DNA of 11,493 nt, from assembly GCA_002439085.1 (NCBI GenBank), contig DJSW01000008.1, positions 62,290-73,782 of the forward strand. Direction: 5' to 3'. Made by a program: the position numbers and the translations under genes. The stretch is from Alphaproteobacteria bacterium UBA6324. GTDB lineage: Bacteria > Pseudomonadota > Alphaproteobacteria > CAAGCB01 > CAG-977. Positions 1-5,718 of this stretch are shown here, piece after piece. A model generated the notes under the pieces. The model was not told the origin of the DNA, did not search any database, and saw only the letters and a program-made list of their open reading frames with translations. Position 1 is the stretch's first letter. Every line of letters starts with the position of its first letter.

Positions 1-228
1 CAAGCTGACGTGCGCCCCGATTGAACAAAACGCGCCGATCACGGTTTCCGGATTTTCGATATACAAATCCTTGTCGTAATAGGTGCAGCGTCCGACGTTT
101 TTCACCGGCGGAACGGGCATAACGACCTTGTCGTCCGTTTCGGGTCGCTTCTTTTTGAATTTGAAAAACAGAACGCGCGTGATTTCAAATCCGCCGCGTG
201 TTTTTTTATGGTAAAGCCACTTAAACAC
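1..228 (-). CDS. LbH-type O/N-acetyltransferase, copy A, 5' part only (runs off left edge)
   Basis: This minus-strand reading frame starts at the GTG at 228-226 and stays open to the window edge, giving residues 1-76. It is the counterpart of the acetyltransferase at 2033-2809. Of the copy differences inside it, two are silent and one changes Cys56 to Tyr. The start keeps the GGAGG-like ribosome site and the 8-base overlap with the end of the HAD remnant. The catalytic His (residue 81 in copy B) and the hexapeptide-repeat core fall outside the window, so completeness cannot be judged. Because the copy B gene has a replaced 3' end, copy A may be the one that keeps the native C-terminus. It lacks its operon context upstream, since HAD is truncated and a foreign segment follows, so its expression is uncertain. 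Confidence 0.75.
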   Translation of the reverse strand, partial: MFKWLYHKKTRGGFEITRVLFFKFKKKRPETDDKVVMPVPPVKNVGRCTYYDKDLYIENPETVIGAFCSIGAHVSL

Positions 229-343
229 GGTTCAAAACCTCCGCCAAGCCGTCCGCGTATCCGGCGACGCCATGAAACCCGAACCCGTAATTGACGCCGA
301 TGAAATCAACGCCGACCGTTTCGGCCGCGGTTTTGTCGCCGTT
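221..343 (-). pseudogene. HAD phosphatase remnant (last 40 codons)
   Basis: This is the 3' end of the HAD gene, corresponding exactly to codons 167-206 and the stop codon of the intact gene at 2802-3422. It begins just after the Asp165 of motif IV, so the nucleophile Asp, Thr, Lys and first motif IV Asp are all missing. Reading upstream in the same frame past 343, a TGA is met three codons away, so there is no alternative open frame. One difference from copy B (base 231) changes Ser to Asn two codons before the end. It is a by-product of the rearrangement and cannot be functional. Confidence 0.9.
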
Positions 344-357
344 GATTGCTCAATGAC

Positions 358-383
358 GACGTAAATCAAAATACGTCTTTTTT
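358..383 (+). terminator. Rho-independent terminator at the left edge of the inserted segment
   Basis: A perfect 6-bp stem, GACGTA (358-363) with TACGTC (372-377), has an 8-base loop and is followed by six T (378-383). It lies 15 bases inside the unique segment, immediately after repeat copy A. There is no plus-strand gene upstream of it in the window. It may be the tail of a gene lost in the rearrangement, or an insulator for the genes at 499 and 808. Confidence 0.6.
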
Positions 384-498
384 CCGATTCCGTCAAGCCG
401 CATACAAAATGCTCCGAAAAGCTCTGTTTTGAACGGTTCCTCTTTGATTTGTTTCATGCCACCGTAAAGGCGTTTGAAATCAACCAAAGGAGTTCATT

Positions 499-738
499 AT
501 GGAAATCAAAAAAGAATATTTAACGCGCGGACAGGCGGCTGAATACTGCATTAAACAAGGCTTGCCGGTTAGTCCGAAAACTTTGGCGAAATACGCTTGC
601 GTCGGCGGCGGACCGAAGTTCCGCAAGTTCGGCAGAATGCACGTCGTCTATAAAATCGCCGACTTGGATGAATGGATTGAGCAACGCTTGTCTGACACTT
701 TTGCGGCGGCGGGCATTCCTTGTGACGACAGAGACTGA
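499..738 (+). CDS. Small helix-turn-helix / excisionase-like DNA-binding protein (79 aa)
   Basis: The protein has the layout of AlpA/excisionase or MerR-type winged-helix regulators common in prophages and integrative elements. An N-terminal 'YLTRGQAAEYC' helix is followed by 'SPKTLAKYACVGGGPKF', which reads as turn and recognition helix, then a short beta wing ('GRMHVVYK') and the usual 'DLDEWIEQR' closing helix. The length of 79 residues is typical. The start is supported by AAAGGAG at 486-492, six bases before the ATG. It precedes the Fic gene by 69 bases on the same strand. Its expected role is DNA binding, either transcriptional control of the neighbouring Fic gene or excision of an element, but no integrase is present in the window. 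The DNA-binding class is fairly sure; the specific role is not. Confidence 0.85.
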   Translation: MEIKKEYLTRGQAAEYCIKQGLPVSPKTLAKYACVGGGPKFRKFGRMHVVYKIADLDEWIEQRLSDTFAAAGIPCDDRD

Positions 739-751
739 TTGATAAAAAGGC

Positions 752-780
752 TTCCAATAAATCATAAAACACGTTATTAT
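752..780 (+). promoter_or_regulatory. Possible sigma70-type promoter for the Fic gene
   Basis: TATTAT at 775-780 matches five of six positions of the -10 consensus. The only -35 candidate at 17-bp spacing, TTCCAA at 752-757, is weak. An alternative pair is TTGATA (739-744) with TCATAA (762-767). The 69-base gap before the Fic gene is AT-rich and could hold its own promoter. The call is visual only. Confidence 0.25.
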
Positions 781-807
781 GAGTTATAGGAAAGGATTTT
801 ATCGCTC

Positions 808-1947
808 ATGTGGATTTGGGAAAACAAAAACTGGCCTCATTTTGCTTATGACCGTTCTGTTTTGGCGGAATTGGAAAAAGAGTGGCTGAAAAAATCAGGC
901 GAAGGGTGCGGGGCGTTTAAATATGTTTCAGACAGTGACAGAGATGCTCTGAAAATAGAACTGATAACCGATGAAGCTACTAAAACTTCGGAAATTGAAG
1001 GGCAGATACTGAACCGGAACAGCGTCCAGTCTTCGTTACGGAAACAAATGGGGGTGTCTTCTGAGCAAAAAAACGTTCCTCCGGCAGAAGACGGAATAGC
1101 GTCAATGATGACGGATTTATACAAATCGTTTGACAGACCGTTAGATGACGAAACGCTTTTCCGTTGGCATAGACAGCTGATGAACGGTCGAACGGATCAA
1201 ATCGTTGTCGGAACATACCGAACCGGAGAAGAACCGATGCAAATTGTTGCCGGAAACTACTATGACAGGCGGGTTTATTATGAAGCTCCGCCGTCCGAGC
1301 GTATACCGGCGGAAATGCGCCGTTTTATCGGCTGGTTTAACAGCTCAAAAAAGATGAATGCTTTGGAGCGTGCGGGGATTGCTCATTTGTATTTTGTTTT
1401 AATTCACCCGTTCGACGACGGAAACGGGCGCATCTCCCGCGCTTTGGCGGAAAAGGCGTTGTCACAGTCTGTCGGGAAACCTGCTTTGACCGGCTTGGCA
1501 ACGGTAATCAATGCAGAACGGAAAAAGTATTATGCCGCTTTGGAAGCGGTAAAATCGCCGGATATAACGGAATGGTTACTCTACTTTGCCGAAACTGTTT
1601 TGGCGGCACAGGAATATACACTGCAAAAAATCGATTTTGTCATACAGAAGACGAAATTGTACGACCGTGTTCGCGATCAATTAAACACGCGTCAGGATAA
1701 AGCCGTCAAAAGAATGTTTAAGGAAGGTTTGGCGGGATTTAAAGGCGGATTGAGCGCCGATAACTATATGAAAATCACAGGAGCCAGTCCAGCGACGGCA
1801 ACACGCGATTTAGCGGATTTGGTTGAAAAAAAAGCGTTGTACAGAACGGGGGTGCTTCGCCACACGCGCTATTTTTTGAATTTGACGCCGCAAAATTCTC
1901 CGAACGACACGAACGGATCCGAAAGTTCGAAGAATAACATATCTTGA
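808..1947 (+). CDS. Fic-domain protein AMP-transferase, class II, DUF4172-type N-terminus
   Basis: Fic enzymes transfer AMP (sometimes other phosphate groups) from nucleotides to hydroxyls of target proteins and act in the cytosol, often as toxins or stress regulators. The N-terminal 'WENKNWPHFAYD' is the DUF4172 (Fic_N) signature. Residues 60-65, TSEIEG, match the inhibitory helix motif (S/T)xxxE(G/N), placing it in class II, with self-inhibition inside the same chain. The flap is near residues 136-147. The complete active-site motif HPFDDGNGRISR is at 200-211, with catalytic His200 and all phosphate-binding residues present. A C-terminal winged-helix part (about residues 290-360, 'SPATATRDLADLVEKKAL') is normal for this subfamily. 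The length of 379 residues is usual and the gene looks intact. The start follows AAAGGA at 791-796. It lies downstream of the helix-turn-helix gene and ends just before a terminator. The target protein cannot be told. Confidence 0.95.
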   Translation: MWIWENKNWPHFAYDRSVLAELEKEWLKKSGEGCGAFKYVSDSDRDALKIELITDEATKTSEIEGQILNRNSVQSSLRKQMGVSSEQKNVPPAEDGIASMMTDLYKSFDRPLDDETLFRWHRQLMNGRTDQIVVGTYRTGEEPMQIVAGNYYDRRVYYEAPPSERIPAEMRRFIGWFNSSKKMNALERAGIAHLYFVLIHPFDDGNGRISRALAEKALSQSVGKPALTGLATVINAERKKYYAALEAVKSPDITEWLLYFAETVLAAQEYTLQKIDFVIQKTKLYDRVRDQLNTRQDKAVKRMFKEGLAGFKGGLSADNYMKITGASPATATRDLADLVEKKALYRTGVLRHTRYFLNLTPQNSPNDTNGSESSKNNIS

Positions 1948-1971
1948 CTTTTGTAAAAAAATAATCACAAT
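1944..1971 (+). promoter_or_regulatory. Possible promoter overlapping the Fic stop codon
   Basis: TTGACT (1944-1949) is close to the -35 consensus and includes the Fic TGA stop. CACAAT (1966-1971) is a moderate -10 at 16-bp spacing. If active, it would make either a transcript of only about 60 bases ending at the terminator at 2006-2034, or readthrough into the tail-fibre remnant at 2051. This is low-confidence pattern matching. Confidence 0.2.
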
Positions 1972-2005
1972 AAGTTATATGATTGAGAGCGTATTGACTG
2001 TGAAC

Positions 2006-2034
2006 GGCAAGGATTTTGTTCCTTGCCTTTTTTT
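2006..2034 (+). terminator. Strong rho-independent terminator after the Fic gene
   Basis: A perfect 8-bp stem, GGCAAGGA (2006-2013) with TCCTTGCC (2020-2027), has a 6-base loop and is followed by seven T (2028-2034). It ends plus-strand transcription after the Fic gene and sits just upstream of the tail-fibre remnant. The T-tract overlaps the stop codon of the chimeric minus-strand acetyltransferase (2033-2035). On the minus strand the hairpin lacks a following T-run, so it would terminate the glycan operon poorly. Confidence 0.8.
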
Positions 2035-2809
2035 ATTGAGAGGATAAGAAATGACGGTAAGCAGTCAAACAAACAAAGTGGTTTACATCGGAAACGGGGT
2101 TGCGACGGAATTTGCGATCCCGTTTTCTTTTTTGGAAAAGTAGCATCTGAAGGTCAGACAGAAAAAGAACGACATACAAACGGAACGGACGGACTGGACG
2201 GTCAAAAGCGGCAATCTGGTGTTTGCGGACGCGCCGCAAAACGTCGTCATCCAAATTCCACCATTGCAATGCCAGCAATTCCTTGATCGTTTGCACGTCG
2301 AAACGATAGCGCACCACCTTTGCCGGAACGCCGGCGACAACGGCATAAGGCGGCACATCGCGCGTCACAACGCTTTTCGCTCCGATGATCGCGCCGTCGC
2401 CGATCGTAACGCCGTTTTTGACAAACGCGCCTTCGCCGATCCAAACGTCGTTGCCGACGATGATCGGCCGCAAATCGTTTAATTCGTTGTGCGCGGGGGC
2501 GGATTTGTCTTTCCACCCCAGAAAATCGAAATAAAAATAAGGGCTGGTCGTCAAATAATCAATCGGATGTTCGCCGTGCCCCAAGCTGACGTGCGCCCCG
2601 ATCGAACAAAACGCGCCGATCACGGTTTCCGGATTTTCGATACACAAATCCTTGTCGTAATAGGTGCAGCGTCCGACGTTTTTCACCGGCGGAACGGGCA
2701 TGACGACCTTGTCGTCCGTTTCGGGTCGCTTCTTTTTGAATTTGAAAAACAGAACGCGCGTGATTTCAAATCCGCCGCGTGTTTTTTTATGGTAAAGCCA
2801 CTTAAACAC
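2033..2809 (-). CDS. CatB/XAT-type acetyltransferase (left-handed beta-helix) with a replaced C-terminus
   Basis: Enzymes of this family transfer acetyl (or other acyl) groups from CoA to sugar hydroxyl or amino groups in the cytosol. Residues 58-76 and 116-165 show hexapeptide-repeat turns ('IVGNDVWIGEGAFVKNG', 'VTIGDGAIIGAKSVV', 'VVAGVPAKVV'). His81 in 'GHGEHPIDYLTT' is the expected catalytic base. The family's closing helix 'ELLALQWWNLDDD' is at about 177-189. The start is GTG at 2809, with GGAGG upstream and an 8-base overlap with the HAD gene. After about residue 190 the frame runs antisense through the phage tail-fibre remnant, adding about 65 arginine- and phenylalanine-rich residues foreign to the family (258 residues against about 200-220 usual). 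The catalytic core is complete, so it may still work. A likely role is modification of an amino or deoxy sugar made by this operon. The acceptor is unknown. Confidence 0.85.
   Translation of the reverse strand: MFKWLYHKKTRGGFEITRVLFFKFKKKRPETDDKVVMPVPPVKNVGRCTYYDKDLCIENPETVIGAFCSIGAHVSLGHGEHPIDYLTTSPYFYFDFLGWKDKSAPAHNELNDLRPIIVGNDVWIGEGAFVKNGVTIGDGAIIGAKSVVTRDVPPYAVVAGVPAKVVRYRFDVQTIKELLALQWWNLDDDVLRRVRKHQIAAFDRPVRPFRLYVVLFLSDLQMLLFQKRKRDRKFRRNPVSDVNHFVCLTAYRHFLSSQ
2051..2257 (+). pseudogene. Phage tail-fibre / tailspike N-terminal remnant
   Basis: Read on the plus strand from the ATG at 2051 (AGAGGA about eight bases upstream), the frame gives MTVSSQTNKVVYIGNGVATE and then 'FAIPFSFLEK'. An amber TAG follows at 2141-2143, and the same frame continues with 'HLKVRQKKND', 'WTVKSGNLVF' and 'ADAPQ'. 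'Y.GNG..TEFA.PF.FL' followed by a 'L.V' strand and an 'F..AP' turn is the familiar N-terminal domain of phage tail fibres and neck-appendage proteins. Only about 65 residues remain before the sequence becomes the complement of acetyltransferase DNA. The gene is therefore broken twice: by the stop and by truncation. The exact junction lies somewhere in about 2220-2260, because both readings are plausible there. Confidence 0.75.
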
Positions 2810-2924
2810 GGCTCAAAACCTCCGCCAAGCCGTCCGCGTATCCGGCGACGCCATGAAACCCGAACCCGTAATTGACGCCGATGAAATCAACGCCGACCGT
2901 TTCGGCCGCGGTTTTGTCGCCGTT
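2582..2924. repeat. Long direct repeat, copy B (partner 1-343)
   Basis: This is the right-hand copy of the 343-base repeat. It covers the 5' 228 bases of the acetyltransferase and the last 41 codons (with stop) of the HAD gene, and here it is joined to the intact HAD gene and the rest of the operon. The similarity ends at 2924, which is exactly a codon boundary (codon 167 of HAD). Confidence 0.97.
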
Positions 2925-3422
2925 CGTGTCGCCGATCATCACGGCGGACGACGCATCCGCCACGCCCAGCGTTTGCAGGCATTTTTTGATCAAATCCGCT
3001 TTGGTCAGCTTGTTGTCGTTGTCCGCGCCAACAATCGGAAAGCAATATTTGTCAAACCCGAAATGTTCGCAGATTTCCGTCGCGTAATCCTGCCGTTTGT
3101 TTGTCGCGACGGCTTGTTTCACGCCGCGCGCGCGCAATGCCTCCATCACGTCGTAAACGCCGTCGTAAACCATCGCTTTCAACAAATCGCGCGTTTTATA
3201 GCGTTCGCGAAAAATATTCGCGGCGATTTGCGCCCGCGCCGCATCCAATCCGAAACGGGTTTGAAAAACAGTTTGCGGCGTCGGCCCGATATAGGAACAA
3301 ATCTCCGCGTCCGTTTTTTCGGGCAGCTTCAATTCCGCCAAAGCGTACCGGTACGCCGCGACCAGTCCCGCCCGCGTGTCCAGCAACGTTCCGTCAACGT
3401 CCCAGAGTGCCAGTTTATGCAT
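2802..3422 (-). CDS. HAD-superfamily phosphatase (Gph-like, subfamily IA)
   Basis: This should be a cytosolic phosphomonoesterase. All four HAD motifs are visible in the 206-residue product: 'LWDVDGTLLD' with nucleophile Asp8 and acid Asp10, Thr107 in 'AVATNK', a Lys in 'NDNKLTKADL' (138 or 141), and 'VMIGDTNGD' with Asp165 and Asp169. The helical cap lies at about residues 15-85, as in phosphoglycolate phosphatase relatives. I chose the ATG at 3422, which overlaps the aldolase stop by eight bases and has GAGGA five bases upstream. The frame stays open to 3476, but that adds 18 residues inside the aldolase gene and pushes the nucleophile Asp away from its usual N-terminal place. Between an aldolase and an acetyltransferase, and near a CMP-sugar synthetase, it probably removes phosphate from a sugar-acid phosphate before CMP activation. 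This is inferred from analogy with KdsC and NeuB-type pathways. Confidence 0.93.
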   Translation of the reverse strand: MHKLALWDVDGTLLDTRAGLVAAYRYALAELKLPEKTDAEICSYIGPTPQTVFQTRFGLDAARAQIAANIFRERYKTRDLLKAMVYDGVYDVMEALRARGVKQAVATNKRQDYATEICEHFGFDKYCFPIVGADNDNKLTKADLIKKCLQTLGVADASSAVMIGDTNGDKTAAETVGVDFIGVNYGFGFHGVAGYADGLAEVLSRV

Positions 3423-4968
3423 CGTTTTCCTCGTACAAAGACGGTGTGATGAAATGAACGTGAATTTGTTTGTCAAAGCGTTTGATCATCTGACGCATGA
3501 TTTGATTGCGTTTGTCAAATTCGCCTAATTTGGCATTGCTGGCCATTTGCGGATCGGCGTAATTGTCGTTGCCGGAAAAACCGTCCAATCCGGCGGCATA
3601 CACGTCGCGTATCCCCAGCTTCATCAAAACGGCCAGCAGCATCAGCACGCTGTTGTCGTACATTTCCGAATTGTTCAGGTACGACGCGTAATTCAGTATC
3701 GGCGTTGCGGATTTGATGTTTGACGTGACGATGACGTCCGACAAATCCTTTTGTTCCGCAAAACGTTTCGCGTTGGAAATGAAAACCTTGTCGGCCTTGA
3801 CGGCCGCGGGACGGAAATTCGTCGAAAAAATGAACGGCTTTTTCGTCATAATGAAGTTTTGAATTTCATCATGCCTTTCCGTCAACGATTTTCCGGGGGC
3901 GAGGATCAAAACGGGGCGCGCGCCGATTTGCGATTTCAACCCGTTGATCACCGCGTCGTCGTCAACGGCGTTTTCCTGATAATCCAGATAAAGCCGCTTG
4001 ATCAACTCTTCGTCATACGCCGCCTTTTTATCATCGGGAATACGTAGCAAAATCGCGTTGATCGCTTCGACGGAAATCGTTTGCTTGTCAATCAAATAAG
4101 ACGCGTAGTTCGGATGACATTTGACCGAAGCCGCCAGAAAATACGGCAAACTGTATCCCCAAGGCGTTCTGGCGAAGATTTTTGAAATATGTTCGTCGGC
4201 GATTTTCAAAATCGGCAGCAAATCGTACTTTCCGCCGCAGTTTTCATTCAAATGCGAAATCATCAGCTCGGCGTTCAGATTGCCAGCGCCGCGCCCCATT
4301 CCCATGACGGAAACGTCTATAACGATTTCACGTTTTGTTTTACAGTTGATCAAAGCCGCGGCGTTGGTAAAGGATTGCTGCAAATTATTGTGCGAATGGA
4401 AACAAACCCGTATCCCGTCCGCCAGATTGTGATTGACCAGCATGAACATCCGCACCAGATTGTCGGCGCTCATCACCCCCATGGTGTCCACAATCGAAAA
4501 TCCGGCCGGCCGGATTGCGTTCACCGCATCGACCAAATCCAACAATTCGCGGTCGGAATAATTGTAAGTGTGCATCGGGTTGATAAAGATTTTCCACCCT
4601 TTGTTTTTGACCGCTTGGCAATATTCCAAAGCTTCGCACCACTGCTTTTTTTTGAAAATGATACGGAAACCGTCCACCGAAGAACCGTCGTTTTCCGGAA
4701 TGTCGTCCAACGGATAATCGCCAAACGTGATCATGCCGAAATATTCCGTTTTCCGCCGTTTGGCAGGAATGAACGGTGCAAATTCCGCCACCGTGCGAAA
4801 CAACGTTTTATCGGGAGTGTACGGCTTGGATTGCAAAAAGCCGATTTCAACGAAATCAATGCCGGCATCGGTCAAATTGCCGACAATCCGTCCTATGGTC
4901 TTTTCACCGAAATTCCAAGCGTTGACATATCCGCCGTCGCGCAATGTGCAATCCAAAAGCTGTATCAT
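3415..4968 (-). CDS. HMGL-like (DRE-TIM) aldolase fused to a DUF115/GT42-like C-terminal domain
   Basis: Residues 1 to about 275 (numbered from the ATG at 4968) form a DRE-TIM metallolyase barrel like 4-hydroxy-2-oxovalerate aldolase. 'LLDCTLRDGG' opens the protein, 'HSHNN' near 191-195 supplies metal ligands, and 'GMGRGAGNLNAEL' follows. Such enzymes make or cleave C-C bonds between pyruvate (or acyl-CoA) and a carbonyl compound. After a helical linker, residues from about 350 to the end form a second Rossmann-like domain: 'VLILAPGKSL', 'PFIFSTNF', 'ADKVFISNAKRF', 'VYAAGLDGF'. These are spaced like the motifs of the 298-aa protein in this operon. The total of 517 residues is far longer than a plain aldolase of about 340. 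A GTG at 4974 would add two residues, but the ATG at 4968 has GGGAAG at proper spacing. It lies two bases after the KdsB-like gene and overlaps HAD. The likely product is a ulosonic-type sugar acid; the substrate is unknown. Confidence 0.88.
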   Translation of the reverse strand: MIQLLDCTLRDGGYVNAWNFGEKTIGRIVGNLTDAGIDFVEIGFLQSKPYTPDKTLFRTVAEFAPFIPAKRRKTEYFGMITFGDYPLDDIPENDGSSVDGFRIIFKKKQWCEALEYCQAVKNKGWKIFINPMHTYNYSDRELLDLVDAVNAIRPAGFSIVDTMGVMSADNLVRMFMLVNHNLADGIRVCFHSHNNLQQSFTNAAALINCKTKREIVIDVSVMGMGRGAGNLNAELMISHLNENCGGKYDLLPILKIADEHISKIFARTPWGYSLPYFLAASVKCHPNYASYLIDKQTISVEAINAILLRIPDDKKAAYDEELIKRLYLDYQENAVDDDAVINGLKSQIGARPVLILAPGKSLTERHDEIQNFIMTKKPFIFSTNFRPAAVKADKVFISNAKRFAEQKDLSDVIVTSNIKSATPILNYASYLNNSEMYDNSVLMLLAVLMKLGIRDVYAAGLDGFSGNDNYADPQMASNAKLGEFDKRNQIMRQMIKRFDKQIHVHFITPSLYEENDA

Positions 4969-4970
4969 GC

Positions 4971-5702
4971 TCACTTCCCTTTTTCTTTTATAATGGCCGA
5001 AATCCGCATCAAATCCTTTTGCGTATCGACCGACATGGAATCCGAATCCACTTCGACCACTTTGACCAATTTGTGGTTTTCCAGCAGTCTGAGCAATTCG
5101 ATTTCTTCCGCCCGTTCGATCGCGCCCACAGGCGTTTTTAAAAAGAAGTCCAAGGCTTCTTTCGTCATCGCATAGGCACCCATATTCTTTTTGTATTCAA
5201 AATCCAACGCCGCTTTCGGAAACGGAATCGGCGAACGCGACATAAAAATCAAATCGTTGTTATTGTTCACCGCCAATTTGATGGTGGTCGTATTGACAAC
5301 ATCCACCGGATTATGGAATTTCGTTGTCAACATACAGGCGGAAACGCCGTGCTGTTGTTTGAAAACGGAAATCAGTTCGGAAACGTTTTCCGATTTGATC
5401 AACGGTTCGTCCCCCATCCAAATCACATACAGATCCGCCGGAATTTTTTGTGCGACTTCACCGACGCGATCCGTTCCCGTCGGATGCGTGTCCGCCGTCA
5501 TCACGACGTTGATGTTCAGCTTTTCACACGCATCCTTGACTATTTCGCTTTCAGTCGCCACATATACTTCTGAAAACTCCTTGACCTTTTTGGCTTGTTG
5601 GTACACCCACCAGATCATCGGTTTTCCGCAAATGTCCGCCAAAGGCTTCCCCGGAAAACGACTGGATTTGTAACGCGCGGGTATCACTCCGATTATTTTC
5701 AT
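4971..5702 (-). CDS. KdsB-like CMP-sugar-acid synthetase (cytidylyltransferase)
   Basis: KdsB activates 3-deoxy-manno-octulosonate (KDO) with CTP to give CMP-KDO in the cytosol. This 243-residue protein has the family's length and motif order: 'ARYKSSRFPGKPL' (9-21) for nucleotide binding, 'HPTGTDRVGE' (73-82), 'GDEPLI' (97-102), 'MGAYAMTKEALDFF', 'ERAEEIELLRLLEN', and near the end 'SVDTQKDL'. Two spots differ from typical KdsB: Thr in place of Ser in H-x-S-G-T-D-R, and 'IWMGDEP' where 'NVQGDEP' is usual. With an aldolase and a phosphatase next to it, rather than KdsA and KdsC, it may activate a different ulosonic or related sugar acid. The ribosome site GGAGAAGAG lies just before the ATG. 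Family membership is firm; KDO specificity is not. Confidence 0.9.
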   Translation of the reverse strand: MKIIGVIPARYKSSRFPGKPLADICGKPMIWWVYQQAKKVKEFSEVYVATESEIVKDACEKLNINVVMTADTHPTGTDRVGEVAQKIPADLYVIWMGDEPLIKSENVSELISVFKQQHGVSACMLTTKFHNPVDVVNTTTIKLAVNNNNDLIFMSRSPIPFPKAALDFEYKKNMGAYAMTKEALDFFLKTPVGAIERAEEIELLRLLENHKLVKVVEVDSDSMSVDTQKDLMRISAIIKEKGK

Positions 5703-5718
5703 TTTCTCTTCTCCATCT

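Larger units (their letters stand above)
1..343. repeat. Long direct repeat, copy A (partner 2582-2924)
   Basis: Bases 1-343 match 2582-2924 at a constant offset of 2581. I found four differences, all transitions, at 22, 62, 121 and 231 (copy A T, T, A, T against C, C, G, C). Similarity stops sharply after 343/2924. The left limit is outside the window, so the true repeat may be longer; copy B offers up to about 330 more bases of acetyltransferase sequence leftward. Both copies have the same orientation and flank the Fic/helix-turn-helix segment. Confidence 0.97.

Noticed and set aside
358..377. Short inverted repeat at the edge of the insert as a transposon terminal repeat
   Set aside because: It is followed directly by six T, has no matching copy at the other edge of the segment, and no transposase is present; a terminator explains it better.
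2141..2143. TAG in the tail-fibre frame as a sign of amber recoding, as in some gut phages
   Set aside because: The fragment is truncated a few dozen codons later and nothing else in the window uses in-frame TAG; simple decay explains it.
3423..3476. Upstream extension of the HAD gene by 18 codons
   Set aside because: The ATG at 3422 has a good ribosome site, gives the normal stop/start overlap, and puts the DxDGT motif at the expected position.
4189..5175. Long plus-strand open frame opposite the aldolase and KdsB-like genes
   Set aside because: It is antisense to two genes with complete family motifs, its translation is rich in Arg, His and Phe with no recognisable domain, and it has no operon logic.
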